Assembly: GCA_033763635.1 (NCBI GenBank)
Contig: JANRKG010000258.1
Location: 1 to 7,252 of the forward strand
From: JANRKG01 sp033763635
Lineage (GTDB): Bacteria > Cyanobacteriota > Cyanobacteriia > GCF-001939115
Direction: 5' to 3'
Length of the DNA: 7,252 nt
Shown here: one piece after another, positions 6,708-7,252 of the stretch
Numbering within the stretch: position 1 is the first letter of the stretch
How the letters are laid out: the number at the start of each line of letters is the position of its first letter
Program-made: the position numbers and the translations under genes
Notes under the pieces: generated by a model
Told to the model about the DNA's origin: nothing
The model's input: the letters and a program-made list of their open reading frames with translations, nothing else
The model's database searches: none

Positions 6708-6737
6708 TTGACAGGGTTGTTCTAAAAGCTCTAAGGT
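6708..6737 (+). promoter_or_regulatory. Possible sigma70-type promoter before the 6784 methyltransferase gene
   Basis: A perfect TTGACA (6708-6713) is followed after 18 bp by TAAGGT (6732-6737), which keeps the three best conserved -10 positions (T1, A2, T6) but misses the other three. It lies in the largest intergenic gap and points at the downstream gene; the leader would be about 40 nt. Only sequence resemblance supports it. Confidence 0.4.
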
Positions 6738-6750
6738 AGCCTCAAACTAA

Positions 6751-6770
6751 AATCAATTCTTGTTTTGATT
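6751..6770. repeat. Small inverted repeat AATCAA/TTGATT before the methyltransferase start
   Basis: AATCAA (6751-6756) and TTGATT (6765-6770) could pair as a 6-bp AT-rich stem with an 8-nt loop, just upstream of the ribosome-binding area of the 6784 gene. It is too weak for a terminator and has no following T run. It might be a regulator site or chance. Confidence 0.25.
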
Positions 6771-6783
6771 CATTGCAAAAGGA

Positions 6784-7252
6784 ATGGCTAGATATACCAT
6801 TGAGTTCTTGAAATATCTGGTAGGTCTCAGGGATGCAACGACCCATGACACCCCTGCGGAATTAAATCTGCTAGCAACCCTTGCTAAGGGAAGAACTTGC
6901 ATTGTAGAAGTGGGAGTTTATGAAGGAGCCGCTAGCCGAGTGCTCAGTGCGAATATGGACCCCCAGGGAAAGCTCTATCTCGTCGATCCTTACTTCCAAG
7001 AACTCACGATCGAAAAGCTTTTCAAGTTTTCCATTCCTGAATACATTGCAAAACGGGCAGTGAAACCCTGGGAAGCTCAGGTCGAGTTTATCCGCACGAC
7101 TTCTGTGGAAGCCGCACAGAAACTCGCAGTCAAAAAACAAATTGATCTGGTGTTTATTGATGCGGCCCATCACTATGAGGCTGTTCTGGAGGATTTCAAA
7201 ATTTGGTCTGAAATGCTGTCTCCGACTGGGGTGATTGCGTTTCATGACAGCC
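6784..7252 (+). CDS. Class I SAM-dependent methyltransferase (Methyltransf_24-like), 3' end outside window
   Basis: The frame stays open to the window end, giving 156 residues. The SAM motif I is IVEVGVYEGAASRVL (E42, G44, G48); LYLVDPY places D68 at the acidic residue after strand 2; IDLVFIDAAHHYEAVLEDF (D126, H129, H130) and GVIAFHDS match the Methyltransf_24/class I pattern with a conserved acidic-His segment. These enzymes methylate small molecules or sugars, some with metal help; here a glycan or its precursor is the likely target by context (inference). An in-frame TGA at 6766-6768 limits the start, and ATG 6784 is the first usable codon. The only purine-rich stretch, AAAAGGA, abuts the ATG with almost no spacer, so initiation may be weak or unusual. 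A possible promoter lies 46-75 bp upstream, so this gene may begin a new transcript. A long open frame on the opposite strand (6871-7245) is a shadow. Confidence 0.88.
   Translation, partial: MARYTIEFLKYLVGLRDATTHDTPAELNLLATLAKGRTCIVEVGVYEGAASRVLSANMDPQGKLYLVDPYFQELTIEKLFKFSIPEYIAKRAVKPWEAQVEFIRTTSVEAAQKLAVKKQIDLVFIDAAHHYEAVLEDFKIWSEMLSPTGVIAFHDS

Noticed and set aside
6871..7245. Open frame of 124 codons on the minus strand
   Set aside because: It lies antisense to the methyltransferase frame that begins at 6784, which shows clear SAM-binding motifs. The minus-strand peptide has no recognisable domain.

Overview
The window looks like part of a surface-polysaccharide or glycan-assembly gene cluster from a cyanobacterium. 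The main sign is the octamer GCGATCGC (the cyanobacterial HIP1 repeat), which occurs perfectly four times in 7.25 kb (about 0.1 expected by chance), with many one-base variants. GC content is moderate, near 50% in the segments I counted. Genus cannot be named from sequence alone. All eight genes are on the + strand and closely packed; I see no tRNA, rRNA, CRISPR array or insertion sequence.

Layout, left to right: the 3' end of a GT-B glycosyltransferase of family GT4 (2-322); an extended short-chain dehydrogenase of the nucleotide-sugar 4-epimerase type (361-1293); a GT2 glycosyltransferase with a proline/tryptophan-rich N-terminal leader (1315-2364); a GT4 glycosyltransferase joined to it by an ATGA overlap (2361-3458); an FkbM-type methyltransferase with a long N-terminal extension (3511-4446); a second complete GT4 glycosyltransferase with a GTG start and a good ribosome binding site (4523-5671); a second GT2 glycosyltransferase joined to it by a TGATG overlap (5671-6657); a 126-bp AT-rich gap with a possible promoter and a tandem octamer repeat; and the 5' part of a class I SAM-dependent methyltransferase of the Methyltransf_24 type (6784-7252), cut by the window end.

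Working together (inference): the epimerase would supply a nucleotide sugar, five glycosyltransferases would add sugars one by one to a carrier-linked chain, and the two methyltransferases would methylate sugars or the chain end. No priming transferase, flippase, polymerase or export gene is visible here, so those steps must lie outside the window. The exact polymer (O-antigen, capsule, exopolysaccharide or glycolipid) cannot be decided. I found no convincing undescribed system. The points most worth a second look are a strongly AT-rich patch across the GT2/GT4 junction, a donor-site arginine replaced by glycine in one GT4 enzyme, and unexplained N-terminal extensions on the first GT2 and on the FkbM protein.
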